Shown here piece after piece: positions 35,855 through 46,303 of a stretch of 64,000 nt of DNA; the first letter of the stretch is position 1; each line of letters opens with the position of its first letter. The stretch lies in NCBI GenBank assembly GCA_023614405.1, contig CM042685.1:232417661-232481660 (forward strand), read 5' to 3'. The stretch is from Avena insularis. Taxonomy: Eukaryota > Streptophyta > Magnoliopsida > Poales > Poaceae. The notes below the pieces were generated by a model. The model did no database searches and was not told the origin of the DNA. It worked only from the letters and a program-made list of their open reading frames with translations. A program made the translations under genes and the position numbers.

Positions 35855-37355
35855 GTTATACACAGGTGCTGGTGCAGCTAGGACATGGAGTAGAACCGTT
35901 CTAGACATCACTGGTTCTAGAGCACATCCAGTTCCATTCTGTCCGAGCGAACGGATGACATCATTCACCTCAAGCAGATCATTGTCCCTTTTTTTTTGGT
36001 CTAGACCATCCTATTCCGGGAGCAAATTTGTGTTGGGTTTGCCATGATATAGTGTTCGGTTGTCCTCCCTTTCATGTTCTTCATACGACCTTACAACTAC
36101 ACCGTCAAACTCTCTAAGCAGACAATGTCACTTGCCCGCTCCAAGGCTCTCAGTGGTAAGGTGAACTCGCTTATATCTATATGTGATTTAGATACATCCT
36201 TGAATGGCTTGCTATTTTATATGAATTGACTTTGCATTCTCAGCTACAATCCACAAGGGCTGCAACAAGTTGGATCACAAAGACACGGAGTCGAGGATAA
36301 GGATCAAGAACCAGCGGAGTCGGTGCCAGCACTGGTGCAACTGGCTCCACCACCGACCAGTCCGGTGCCTGCCCAAATTGACCTGCCTCCGCACTGTCCT
36401 AGCAGAAGCCCATGCCGAAGACAAACAGGTGTCAGCACTGGTGCACCGGCCCACGGACCAGACCACCTGGAATAACCACTGAGTCTTCATCAAGCCGAAG
36501 ATGTCGATATCTAGAAAAGAATCAGTCCCTGGACTAGTCCACTGACCGTCACACCGACCTGGCTGGTCTAGGAACTAGTCCAGCCGACTTAAGACTGAAA
36601 CGGCATGTCTTTGCATAGATTTAGATTAGATGTCATGGAATATTCTCTTTTACTCTCCCCTACCTATGGCTTCACCCATTGCACTACAAATATCCCATGT
36701 GACTCATCCTTATTCCTTTAGACATAAATGATAAGAGTAGAACCCTAATTTAGATATTATATATGTGTCCCATCTCTCTTCCAGGGGAGCCTTTATCTAT
36801 AAGATCTCAATACATTTGTATCATTGAGTTGTACACTTGCGTGATCGTAAGTTGGTGTTCAAAGCCCTCCCCAAGGTATCCATCCCTCTCTAATTGGTAT
36901 CGGGAGAACACTTTACCCAATATTTCCTGCAAGGTTTCTATTGGACTGGTGGCTGCCGGTCAGAGCAATTGGTCAAGTATCATGTTGTGTTTTTGTGTAG
37001 AGTTCACCATGTTCTTTGTGTGATGTGTGTTCGCTTTCTCTACCTCTTCTCCTTTTCCCACGATTCTATCCTAATATACCTTAAAATCATGCCAACCCTA
37101 GTGGTTAACACACAACATATGGTATCAACAACCATTGGTTGCCACAGATTTCTCTTTGATTTGGTCTTTTCCCCATAAATTCGAATTCCAAAAAAGCCCC
37201 AATTTTGACCTCAAACCGATCTCCCGATTTGGTGGTTTTAAGTGGTTTTGGTCTGTGGATTTCATGTATTAGGTTCCGATCTATGTTTCTTTGCGTTCCC
37301 TAGCCTCAATTTGGTTAATTTCTCGTCGAACCAAGAGAATGGAGCTTGTGGAGTT
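35855..37355. other. Repeat-derived DNA, possible degenerate retrotransposon leader
   Basis: No gene is called. Near 36894 the sequence TTGGTATCGGGAG resembles a degraded Met-tRNA primer site, and at 37339 an ATGGAGCTTGTGGAG frame opens and is cut off after a few codons by the LTR that starts at 37356. A CCAGCACTGGTGCA/ACTGGTCC-rich segment lies at 36320-36600. Together this suggests a decayed LTR plus leader of a Copia-like element on the + strand, but no LTR pair was found. Confidence 0.3.
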
Positions 37356-39088
37356 TGATACGTCGGAAACGTATCTATAATTTTTGATGCTCCATGCTTA
37401 TTTTGTATCATTTGTCTTATGTTTTGTCTACACTTTGAGGTGTTTTTATATCTTTTCTGGAACTAACCTATTAACAAGTTGCCAGAGTGCCAGTTGCCTG
37501 TTTTCTTCTATTTTTGGTTCCAGAAAGGCAGAAAATCAATATTATCGGAATTGGACGAGACAAAAGCCAAAGTCATTATTTTTACCGGAGCAACACGGAA
37601 CCACGAAGCAGAGCCGGAAGGGGGCCATAGGGTGTCCGCACCCCCGTAGGCATGGGCAAGCCCTAGAGGCGCCCATAGGGGGTGTGGGCCCCCTGGACCC
37701 CCACCGACCTTGATTCCTGCGCCTATAAGAAGTCCCCAACCCAAAAACCCTAGGGCATCCAGAAGAAATCCACGAAAACCTCTGTAGCACCGCCACCACC
37801 GAAGGGGAGATTCGGGGGACAGAAAGTCTCTGTTCCGGCACCCTGTCGGGACAGGGAAGTGCCCCGAAGCCATCTCCATCGATCTCCATCGCCATATTCA
37901 TCACCGTTGCTGATTCCCATGACGAGGAGGGAGTAGTTCTTCCTCGAGGCTAAGGGCTCTACCGGTAGCTATGTGTTCATCTCTCTCCCTATGCATGATC
38001 ATATTGTTGTCATGAGCTTTGTAATCAAGTAGATCTACCTTGCTTCTCAAGTGCTTCAATAGATCTCTGCTCTCCCCATGTGTGTGAAAGTGACTGCGTG
38101 CACGCCATGGTGGCACTTAGGTTTGAGTCTACATAAATACTCTTTGTGCTTTAATAGATTTATGCTTTTCCCCACGTGTGTGAAAGTGACAGCGTGCATA
38201 CCGTGTGTGGCACTTTGGCTAGATTGAATATTTGTTATGAGTTATATTTGGAGTTGGATATCTCTATGAAATTGTGGTGTTTGTTGGAACCATCTAGCGC
38301 TCAAAGTGACAGTGTGGGGTTATCTAGATTGGAGAAGGCGGACTTTGAGGAGTGCTGTTATAGCACTACCGATGATTAGAGTGTCCAACCGGAGAGTAGT
38401 TAAGAGTAGTATCATGAAGAGAGGATATTTATATGAGAGAGTGTTCACTAGTGAAAGTATGATCCCTAGGCCTTATTTCTTAACATTGAAACACCGTTTG
38501 CTACTAGATCTGTTGCATGTTTGCTTGTTTCCTTCTTGTTGCCTTTAGTCTTTACCTCATCGTCAAGCTTTTTTGGCACCGTTACCACTTGTATTTCACT
38601 ATCTCTTCGTCGAACTAGTGCACCTATATTGGGTGTGTTGGGGACACAAGAGACTTCTTGTATCTTGATTGCAGGGTTGCTTAAGAGGGAATACCTTTGA
38701 CCACTTCCTCCCTGAGTTTGATAAACCTTGGGTAATCCACTTAAGGGAAACTTGCTGCTGTTCTACAAACCTCTGCATTTGGAGGCCCAACAACTGTCTA
38801 CAAGAATAGAAGTGCGTAGACATCAAGCTCTTTTCTAGCGCTGTTGCCGGGGAGGAAAGGTAAAAGGCACTCACACACACCTTACCCCAGCAAGCGACAA
38901 ATCTCTTTTTACACCGTTGCCGGGAGGTAAAGGTACTCACATCCTTCGGTGTGAGTGCTCGAAGTTATTTCCTTTAGATTCTGCAATTGTGTCTTTTTGT
39001 TTCTTGTTTTCACTTGTTAGGCTTAATGGAAAACAACAACAAAATTAGAGAGCTTTATAGTATCTATCTTGAGTTAGGGCATGAAGTG
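37356..39088 (+). mobile_element. Gypsy-type LTR and 5' leader, cut by the Copia element
   Basis: The LTR starts TGATACGTCGGAAACGTATC, itself a short palindrome (GATACGT/ACGTATC), and probably ends at GTAGACATCA near 38825, giving about 1.47 kb. A TATAAG motif lies near 37722. Downstream, GCTGTTGCCGGGGAGG (38840-38855) resembles the complement of the 3' end of Asp-tRNA, which several grass Gypsy families use as primer. A frame starting MENNNKIRELYSIYLELGHE opens at 39026 and is cut at 39089, where the Copia LTR begins. The rest of the element is not in the window. Confidence 0.6.
38829..38965 (+). repeat. Tandemly duplicated Asp-tRNA primer-site segment
   Basis: Two related segments follow one another: one with CTGTTGCCGGGGAGGAAAGG near 38841 and CACTCACACAC, the other with ACCGTTGCCGGGAGGTAAAGG near 38912 and ACTCACATCC. 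The unit is about 75 bases. A weaker copy (TTGGCACCGTTACC) lies at 38574. Confidence 0.55.
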
Positions 39089-39225
39089 TGAAAGAGCATT
39101 TCCTATCCCAAGGGATTTTGGTGTTTATAACAACACACATATCGGACTAATATTTGCCAAGCGTACCACAGGTTGTATCAAGAAATCCTTGGCTCATTCC
39201 TCCCAAAAAGGAGTTGGCAGAGAAC

Positions 39226-39660
39226 CGGCTGTACCGGAATTTGCTACTAGGCATGGCAGAGAGTTTGGGCAAACTGTCCAAAACCTTCTGCCAGGCTAGG
39301 TACCAAAAAGCGGTAGTATCGCATTTTACTACCTAGCGCGGCAGAAGGTTTTGGCAAGTTGCCAAAAGCCTCTTCCCTCCTGGGTACTAAAAAGCGGTAG
39401 TACCGCATTTTAGTACCTAGCGTGGCAGAAGGTTTTGGCAAGTTGACAAAAGCTACTGCCTGCCTAGGTACCAAAATGCGGTAGTACCGCATTTTAGTAC
39501 CTAGCGCGGCAGAAGGTTTTGGCAAGTTTCCAAAAGCTACTGCCCGCCTAGGTACCAAAATGCGGTAGTACCGCAGTTTAGTACCTAGCGCGGCAGAGGG
39601 TTTTTGGCAAGTTGGCAAATGCCACTGCCCTCTTCGGTACCAATATGCGGCACTACCGCA
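39226..39660 (+). repeat. 84-bp tandem repeat array with GCGGTAGTACCGC palindromes
   Basis: The core GCGGTAGTA(C/T)CGC appears at 39310, 39394, 39478 and 39562, an exact 84-base period, with a diverged copy at 39647 and a partial one before 39310. Each unit also carries GGTACCAAAA and TTTTAGTACCTAGC(G)CGGCAGA. The period is 28 codons, so one minus-strand frame stays open, but this is a by-product. More GGTAGTACC cores follow singly up to 39825. The array lies upstream of the LTR TATA box. Confidence 0.85.
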
Positions 39661-39871
39661 CGTGTCCGGTAGTACCGTGCCCCAGGGGCGGTACTACCGC
39701 TTTGCGGTAGCACCACAATTTGGTACCGTCGGAGGTTGTGGCCTGTGTGCCTTAATGACGCATTTTTGGTACCAGGCCGGTAGTATCGAAAATGTTGTCT
39801 GGTACTACCGCTTGAGAATACGGTACTACCGCTGCAATAAATGCACAACGGTCAGATCTGCTCAAAAAGGC

Positions 39872-39879
39872 TATAAATA
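39872..39879 (+). promoter_or_regulatory. TATA box of the outer Copia LTR
   Basis: TATAAATA in the context GGCTATAAATACCCC lies inside the LTR, about 740 bases before its end. It follows directly on the palindromic repeat region and fits the core promoter driving the element's genomic RNA. Confidence 0.6.
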
Positions 39880-40613
39880 CCCCTCCACCTACCTTGGTAC
39901 AAAGTGCTCGTTGCATTGAAGACTACCACCTCCATTTGAGCCACCAAATCGCCAAGATCTCTTCACTTAACCATCCAAAGTCTTTGATATTTGGAGAATC
40001 GAAGGAGGAGCCCGATTTACTACTTCACCAAAAGAGATCTTCATTTCCCCCTCATTCATTTGAGGGCCCCATTGCTCTAGTGTTTTTCTTTGAAAACCCT
40101 AGTTCTAGATTTGGTTCTTACAAGCTTGTCTTTGATTGTTTTGACAGCTTGCTTGTATTTGGGAGCCTCCAATTAAGTTGTGGATGTGTGCCCCAAACTT
40201 GTTGTAAAGGTGCCGCTTCCACCTTGAAGGTTACCGATAGAGTGGAAGGTGGATCGATCCCGTTGGGGTGAGATTCATCGGAGAACAAGGGAGGCCTCTC
40301 GTGGCATTGGTGGTTTGAAACCACCCCCTCTCCAAATGTAGACGTACTTCCCATCAAAAGGAAGAACTACAAGAAACAAATCCTTGTGTCTCCGTGTCCA
40401 CCACTTTGGTTACTTCTATCCTTTACCGCACTTTACTTACTTGTTCTTGCTTAGTGTCGTGTTAGCTAGTGCTTGTTTGTCATATAGGTAAATTCATCTT
40501 AGTTGCATTATCTAGAGAATTTACCTTTCTTGTCAAACCTTAATTTGAAAAAGAAGAAAATTTGAAATAGCACCTATTCACCCCCCCTCTAGGTGCCCAT
40601 ACGATCCTTTCAA

Positions 40614-40626
40614 TTGGTATCAGAGC
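40614..40626 (+). other. Primer-binding site, initiator Met-tRNA
   Basis: TTGGTATCAGAGC is the standard plant sequence complementary to the 3' end of initiator methionine tRNA. It lies one base after the LTR end at 40612. Confidence 0.85.
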
Positions 40627-41524
40627 CTCGACTCTTTATTCCGGCTTTACCGCCTAAGACTATATGGGTAGCAATGAAGGGGAAGGTGGCGGTGAGCATA
40701 CCACGATGACCATGGATGATCTCAATAACTTGGAAACAAGATTGAGCTCCACCATGGCCAATGAGATCAAACAATTGCAAAAGTTAATTGAGCAACTTGT
40801 TAAAGATAAGGTAGGATCATCCTCCCCTCCTCCTCAAGAGGAACTACCGCCTTCATCCAAAGAGAATGCCCCGGCATCTCCCACGAATAAGGTGGTGGGG
40901 GATAATCAAGGCAACATTAACTCCTCCACAAAAAGGGTTGGTGAGAAGGGAGAGCATCATGACTCTCATGCGTGGTTCTCTCCCAACCCTCCAATTCCTC
41001 ACCCTCATGTAAACAATAGAGGTGACCCACCTAAGCTTGAAGCATCTTCTACTTTTTCTCAATGGCAATCTCTAATGAAAACTCATGTGCGCAGCTCTTG
41101 CATTGAATTATGGAACATCATAGAACAAGGACTCTATATTGGGGATCCAAACAACTTGACAAGAAGATAAGTTGTCAATAGTCAACTCAATGCCACCGCC
41201 TTGCACATGATTCAACAAGGATTGGGTACAAAGGATTACCCACACATTGAGCACCTCGGCATCGCCAAGGAAGCTTGGGATGCTCTCACGGTGTTGTTTG
41301 TTGGGAATGAGAGCATGAGAAGGAACCGGTATGATGCACTAAACAATGAAGCCAAAGGCTTCTACATGATCGAAGGTGAAAATCATGAAGACATGTACCA
41401 TAGGCTCAAGACCACCGCCACCGCTTTTAGAAATGTGGGTGCCTCACATGTGGATGATCCTTGGATAAAAAGGAAATATGTGAGTGCACTCATGCCCTTT
41501 GAGCCCACCGACTTGAAGAGCCTA

Positions 41525-44037
41525 TGAAAGAGTAATTGCCCCTATATGTGGTTTTGGTGATTAATGACAATCCCTATGGACTAATGTTTTTAGTGAGTTT
41601 TATATGAAGGAATATTCCATAGGTCATGCTTGTAGTCTATGTGTTGGATTCAAGTATGGATGCCATGAAGATAAAGATATACCTTGAGTATTGGCATCAA
41701 GATCATCGAGTTGAAGATAAGAATATGATATGATCAATATCTTGAGAGTGTGATCTCAGTAGAAGAATTCGAGATATGGCTCTAAGACGGTGTCATGATA
41801 GCCTCATTAGTTGAGCTATGATTGACTAAGATTTAAAGCATCTAATCAAATTAATGTTTCTTTATGTACCTCAAGATATTGATATGGATCATGAGAAGAT
41901 ACATGGTTGACCTATACAAAGAGTGAGGAGTGATTTCAAGTTGGTCAACACATGAAGCATAAATAATGTACCACATGGATCTTGTGATATGGTAAGCCTT
42001 GTCAATTATGCATCATGAACTAACCCATTATATATGTGCCTTTGCATTTTCTATATGGGATAGGTATCTTTCCATGGGCATGCTTCAAAAGTGAAGATAT
42101 TATATAGCACACGAGAGGATGACATCAAATGGTGATCGTCATCAAGGTTGAGAAGGGCAAGTTCAAGATAAGCATCTCGGGAAGATCATTTGCAGCTTGC
42201 CGTCCATATTGGTGATAATGGACATGTGAAGACATGTATTAATGAAGCTATCCAATAATGGTGTATGGGAGAGCAAATTAGGAGCCTTCACAAAGCAACA
42301 ATGATCAAGTGATGCATTCCGGCTTGGATGGAGATTGAAGTGTTGTCATCAAGATCAAGCAGGATGCACAAGGCAAAGGTATAGCCTTGCTAGGTTTTCC
42401 TTTTACTGGTATCAAGGTGGTTGTTGGGAGACCGGGTTATAGGATACATAGCCGCACTATTAAGAGGGGCTTTCGGTTGGGTAACTTGATCACATCGTCA
42501 TAGGGAGCTCAATCCTTTGCATACTTTGCATATTCCTATTTTGTTGCTTCTTGGTGTTTCTCCATGTGAGGTTCTTGAGATTGTTTCTAGCTCTTCAACA
42601 AGCCCAAGTTCATCGAAAACGGAATTCGTATGCATCTTCTTTGGCGTTTTCGAGTTTGAAGGTTTTATCGGTTCTTCGTGTAGGGAGGCTTCTTACCTTT
42701 ATTTATTTGGTTCTATCCTTATTTTCTGGACTATGATGTTTCTGCACCATATTGTAGGGCTTGTTGTCCTCGTCAAAACAAGCCCAAGATCATCGATGTC
42801 GGAGTCCGGACGCAAAAGTTATCGCTGTATTCGTGTGCCCTGTTTTGTTCCCGCGGGAATTCCGGGAGGACCGGGTCTATGGCCGGAATTTCCAGCGACC
42901 GCCGGAAATTTCCGGCAAATCGCCGAAAAACGGTCTAGTATGCTGTTTCGGTTTTTGCCGGAAGTTCCGGTTTTGACCGGAAATTCCGGCGGCTGATCCG
43001 GCGGCGTCGGTTTCGCCGCCGAGAACGTGTCCGTCCAGCATGTTTTGCCTCCAACGGTCATCCCCCTTGAAGGGGTATAAAAGGGGGGCTTCTTCCCCAA
43101 AGTTCTAAGGCTCTTGAGCATGTTTTTGACCACCATTTTTGACCCCTTTGAGCTTGCTTCCTCTCCCTTCCCTCCTATGATTCTTGCATCTTTTTGAGGG
43201 CTTTGGAAGAGGAGATCTAGATCTACAATCCCCACCAACAAATTCCTCCTCTAAGTGAGGGGAACCCATTGGATCTAGATCTTGGAGTCATTTCTTAATT
43301 TCCACCATTGTTCTTCCTCCCTAATTCCTCCCTAGCACTTGTTGCTTTGGTGGGATTTGATAGTGGAGGATTTGAGCACCCTTGGTGTTCTTGCTTTGCA
43401 TTCTTGCATATGTGTTGAGATCTCCATTTCGATTTGTTCGAGTAAGAGACCGTGAGCTTGTTACTCTTGGAGGGTGACCTCCTAGTTGGCTTGGAGGTTG
43501 GTGCCATGGTGTTCTCTTCGTGGAAGATTATGAAGAGACCCGGGCTTCTCCTTCGTGGAGCTTGTGAAGTGGTTGTGGAGCTTGCCATCTCCGGAGTGGA
43601 GGAAAAGCTAGCCATAAGGAAAGGGCCTATTCCTTCGTGGGATAGACTCGGAGAAGAAGGTGAGCCTTTGTGGCGCGTGAGGAATCCTTCGTGGAACCTC
43701 ACACCTCTCCAACGTAAAGTAGCCCCCTTCCCAAAGGTGGTGAACGTGGGAATACATCTTCGTCTCCGCGTGCCTCGGTTATCTCTATATCCGAGCTTAC
43801 TTTCCTTGTGATAGCCATCGAGCTTGAAGTACTTATATCTTGCTTATCACTTGTGGTATATTTTGTGCTATCTTGCTTAGCTTATTTTGTTGTTGGTGCA
43901 CTTAGTTGAGCCTAGTGTATTTAGGTTTTGTTCTTGTAAAATAAACGTTAGTTTAATTCCGCATTCTATCAAGCCAAAACCGTAATAGTTTTGAAATTGC
44001 CTATTCACCCCCTCTAGGCGACATCTCTATGCTTTCA
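41525..44037 (+). repeat. 5' LTR of the gag-only element
   Basis: 2,513 bases, TGAAAGAG to CTTTCA. It contains a cluster of GGAATTTCC-type palindromes (42855-43005) and a TATA box at 43076. It is about 17 bases longer than its partner, due at least in part to an extra GGAAGTTCCGG segment in the palindrome cluster. Confidence 0.9.
43076..43083 (+). promoter_or_regulatory. TATA box of the gag-only element, 5' LTR
   Basis: TATAAAAG within GGGGTATAAAAGGGGGG follows the palindrome cluster by about 70 bases. The same motif is kept in the 3' LTR at 51244-51251. Confidence 0.65.
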
Positions 44038-44038
44038 A

Positions 44039-44055
44039 TTGGTATTAGAGCAAGG
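44039..44055 (+). other. Primer-binding site of the gag-only element
   Basis: TTGGTATTAGAGCAAGG lies one base after the 5' LTR. It differs from the standard Met-tRNA site of the outer element by a C-to-T change in TATCAGAGC. Confidence 0.8.
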
Positions 44056-44093
44056 TATCTCCTTGTTTAGGCTTTACCGCCTAGAGTGTAAAG

Positions 44094-45857
44094 ATGTCGG
44101 CTAGTACTATAGTGCACAATGACACAATTATCTTTGATGGAACAAATTATGCTTTGTGGAGAAATTGCTTGCTTTATAATCTTTGTACCTTGTGTCCAAA
44201 TATTGAGCGATTTCTAGATGTAGGTTTTCCTCCTCCGATGGATCCTCAAAATCTATCTGTAGAGGATGAGAAAAATTTATATCTCAAAGCTCAAGTATCT
44301 AATGAGCTTATTTTCTCTTTGAGCCCCACAGTTAGTTTGTTCTTGACGACTGTAAAGCGCAAGTCGTCTCATGAGATGTGGACCAAGCTTAAAGAAATAT
44401 TTGGTGGCTCCATTTCTCATAGGGTTGGTGGTATCTCCAAGGAGCTATCTTCTCACTCACATCATGAAGAGATCCAAGTTGCTTCCACCTCCGGTCGCGA
44501 TGTGACCTCAATTCTTTCCACCTCACTTACATGTGACAAGTCACAAGGTAATGGCATGGTGAGTGGAAAAATCATATGTGATGATGGTAGTGTTTCTCTT
44601 TACACCAATGATTCTTGTTCTACAAATGATAATGGTGTAGGGAGTTTGGACTTAAGCACTTCTTGCAACAATGATGCTATATCCCCTAGTATTGCTAGTC
44701 CTTGTATATCTTCTAGAAATTTTTTGAGTACTAGTGTAGATGATATGCTTGATTTGCCTTGTTCCCATGAACAAAATGCTTCTATTTCCTCTTGTTGTTT
44801 ATCTAACAATGTAGAGGAAATCAAACATTCTATGGATCAAGACATGATCAAGAATGAAGATTCAAGAATATCCTCATCTTCATCCTCCCGTGCTCACATG
44901 TTCCTTATGGCAAGAGGATCAAAGGTATCTCCTACTTTGGATCCCAATATATCTTCTAAAGATAATAGCAATGATAATGATGATAGTGATGATGACATTG
45001 ATGAGGATACTAGTGCTCTCTTGCTTGAGTTGACTTTTTTGTGTACCTCTCTTCGTGGTAATAATAAGGCCGTTACTTGTCTCAAACATGTTATGGACAC
45101 GATAACTAAACAAACGGGAACCATAGAGGAGTTGGATTTCCAACTTGATGATGAGAGTCGGAGATTCAATCTCCTTAAGCAAGAGCTTGCCGAGGAGAAG
45201 CACACTAATTGTCTCCTCACACAAAAAATTGAATCTTATGAGCTTGAAAAGAAAAATTCCATTAATGATGCTTGTGATACTAATTCTACTTCTTGTGAAG
45301 CATCTACCCTAAAGGAGAACGTTGAGCTAAGGGCTCAACTTGAGTTGCTAACTAGCAAGTATAGGAAATTGGAAGAAAGTCATAAAAAGCTCTCGGGCCC
45401 TCATAATGATCTTCTAATCTACCATGATGGGCTAATGTTAGCTCGTGAGGCAAGTATTACTAAGGTAACATCTTGTGAGCCTCTTTTGGACATTAGCACA
45501 ACTTCTACTCAAAATGCTATTTTGTCGTGTGCTAGTCCTAGTAATCCATCTAGCCATACTATTGATAAACCTTGTGTTGGATTACTTGATTTGCCTTGTT
45601 GCTCTAACAATGAAGCTTCTACTTCCTATAGTACTTGTATTTCTACTAACCATGTAGAGGAAATCAAAGAGATCAAGTCCCAAGTCACTTCCTTGAGGAA
45701 TGACTTGGAGAAGAGTCATGAAGGGAAATCCACACTCGATAATATTTTGAGTGTGCAAAAATCCCCTAATGATAAAAGTGGACTTGGATTCAAATCCAAT
45801 AACAATAACAAGTCCAAGAGAAACAAGAAGAAGGTCCAAACCAAGTCAAGAATTTAG
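44094..45857 (+). CDS. Gag-like protein of the pol-less element
   Basis: This is a 587-codon open frame. The N-terminal ~130 residues carry a UBN2/Copia-gag-like domain (FDGTNYALWRNCLLYNL; later SSHEMWTKLKEIFGG). Then comes a Ser/Asn-rich, low-complexity region with Cys-containing repeats (LDLPCS, SSCCLSNNVEEIK; similar blocks recur around residues 215-240 and 500-525), an acidic run of Asp, a coiled coil (about residues 335-440) and a Lys/Asn-rich basic tail. It is expected to form retrotransposon particles and bind RNA. The start is the first ATG after the primer site. The frame ends at a stop at 45855-45857, just before zinc-knuckle coding sequence in another frame, so a frameshift probably cut off the original C-terminus. 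Confidence 0.75.
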   Translation: MSASTIVHNDTIIFDGTNYALWRNCLLYNLCTLCPNIERFLDVGFPPPMDPQNLSVEDEKNLYLKAQVSNELIFSLSPTVSLFLTTVKRKSSHEMWTKLKEIFGGSISHRVGGISKELSSHSHHEEIQVASTSGRDVTSILSTSLTCDKSQGNGMVSGKIICDDGSVSLYTNDSCSTNDNGVGSLDLSTSCNNDAISPSIASPCISSRNFLSTSVDDMLDLPCSHEQNASISSCCLSNNVEEIKHSMDQDMIKNEDSRISSSSSSRAHMFLMARGSKVSPTLDPNISSKDNSNDNDDSDDDIDEDTSALLLELTFLCTSLRGNNKAVTCLKHVMDTITKQTGTIEELDFQLDDESRRFNLLKQELAEEKHTNCLLTQKIESYELEKKNSINDACDTNSTSCEASTLKENVELRAQLELLTSKYRKLEESHKKLSGPHNDLLIYHDGLMLAREASITKVTSCEPLLDISTTSTQNAILSCASPSNPSSHTIDKPCVGLLDLPCCSNNEASTSYSTCISTNHVEEIKEIKSQVTSLRNDLEKSHEGKSTLDNILSVQKSPNDKSGLGFKSNNNNKSKRNKKKVQTKSRI

Positions 45858-45859
45858 CC

Positions 45860-46303
45860 AAGATTATTTGCTTTAAGTGCAAGGTTGAAGGACATCATGT
45901 AAGATCTTGTCCATTGAAGAAAACACACTTGAGTGAGAAGCAACAAGGGAAGCGGCCACAAGTACAAGGTCAAGCCCAAGTTTAAGTTAGGCCACTTCCA
46001 AAGAAGAATCAATATAATGCTCCCCAAGCCAAGAAATCAATGAAGAAGAGAAAGGGGAGCACTTGTAGCTACATATGTCGTGTTAAGGGGCACTTTGCCT
46101 CTTCATGTTCAAACGGTACCTTATCTAACCCTATCATTGTTGATGATGATTATTATCTTAGGAAGGATAAGTATGGCATTGTGTTTGCCATGTTTGTTGG
46201 AACTCAAAGTGGTGTCAAGAAAAGAGCCATTTGGGTTGCCAAGCCTATTGTGACTAACCTCTTAGGACCCAACTTGGTTGGGGACCAACAAGCTCAAACT
46301 TGA
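45860..46303 (+). pseudogene. Zinc-knuckle tail of the gag-like protein, frame-shifted
   Basis: In the frame +2 relative to gag, a classical knuckle CFKCKVEGHHVRSC (CX2CX4HX4C) is followed by a stop at about 45984. A second knuckle-like motif, CSYICRVKGHFASSC, follows in the same frame and ends at 46303. In the second motif the spacing between the first two Cys is three rather than two, so it is altered or uses a substituted residue. Zinc knuckles bind the element's RNA for packaging. Confidence 0.6.

Larger units (their letters stand above)
39089..40612 (+). repeat. 5' LTR of the outer Copia element
   Basis: It begins TGAAAGAGCATTTCC and ends GATCCTTTCA, directly before the primer site. It holds the 84-bp tandem repeats, a TATA box at 39872 and a CCCCCCCTCTAGG tract near its end. 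There is no 3' partner, so the length (1,524) rests on the termini only. Confidence 0.7.

Noticed and set aside
39226..39660. CRISPR-like array
   Set aside because: Units are 84 bp in head-to-tail tandem without unique spacers, in a plant LTR.
40614..40626. tRNA gene
   Set aside because: TTGGTATCAGAGC matches only the tRNA 3' end and sits after an LTR, so it is a primer-binding site. The sites at 44039 and 60612 were rejected as tRNA genes for the same reason.
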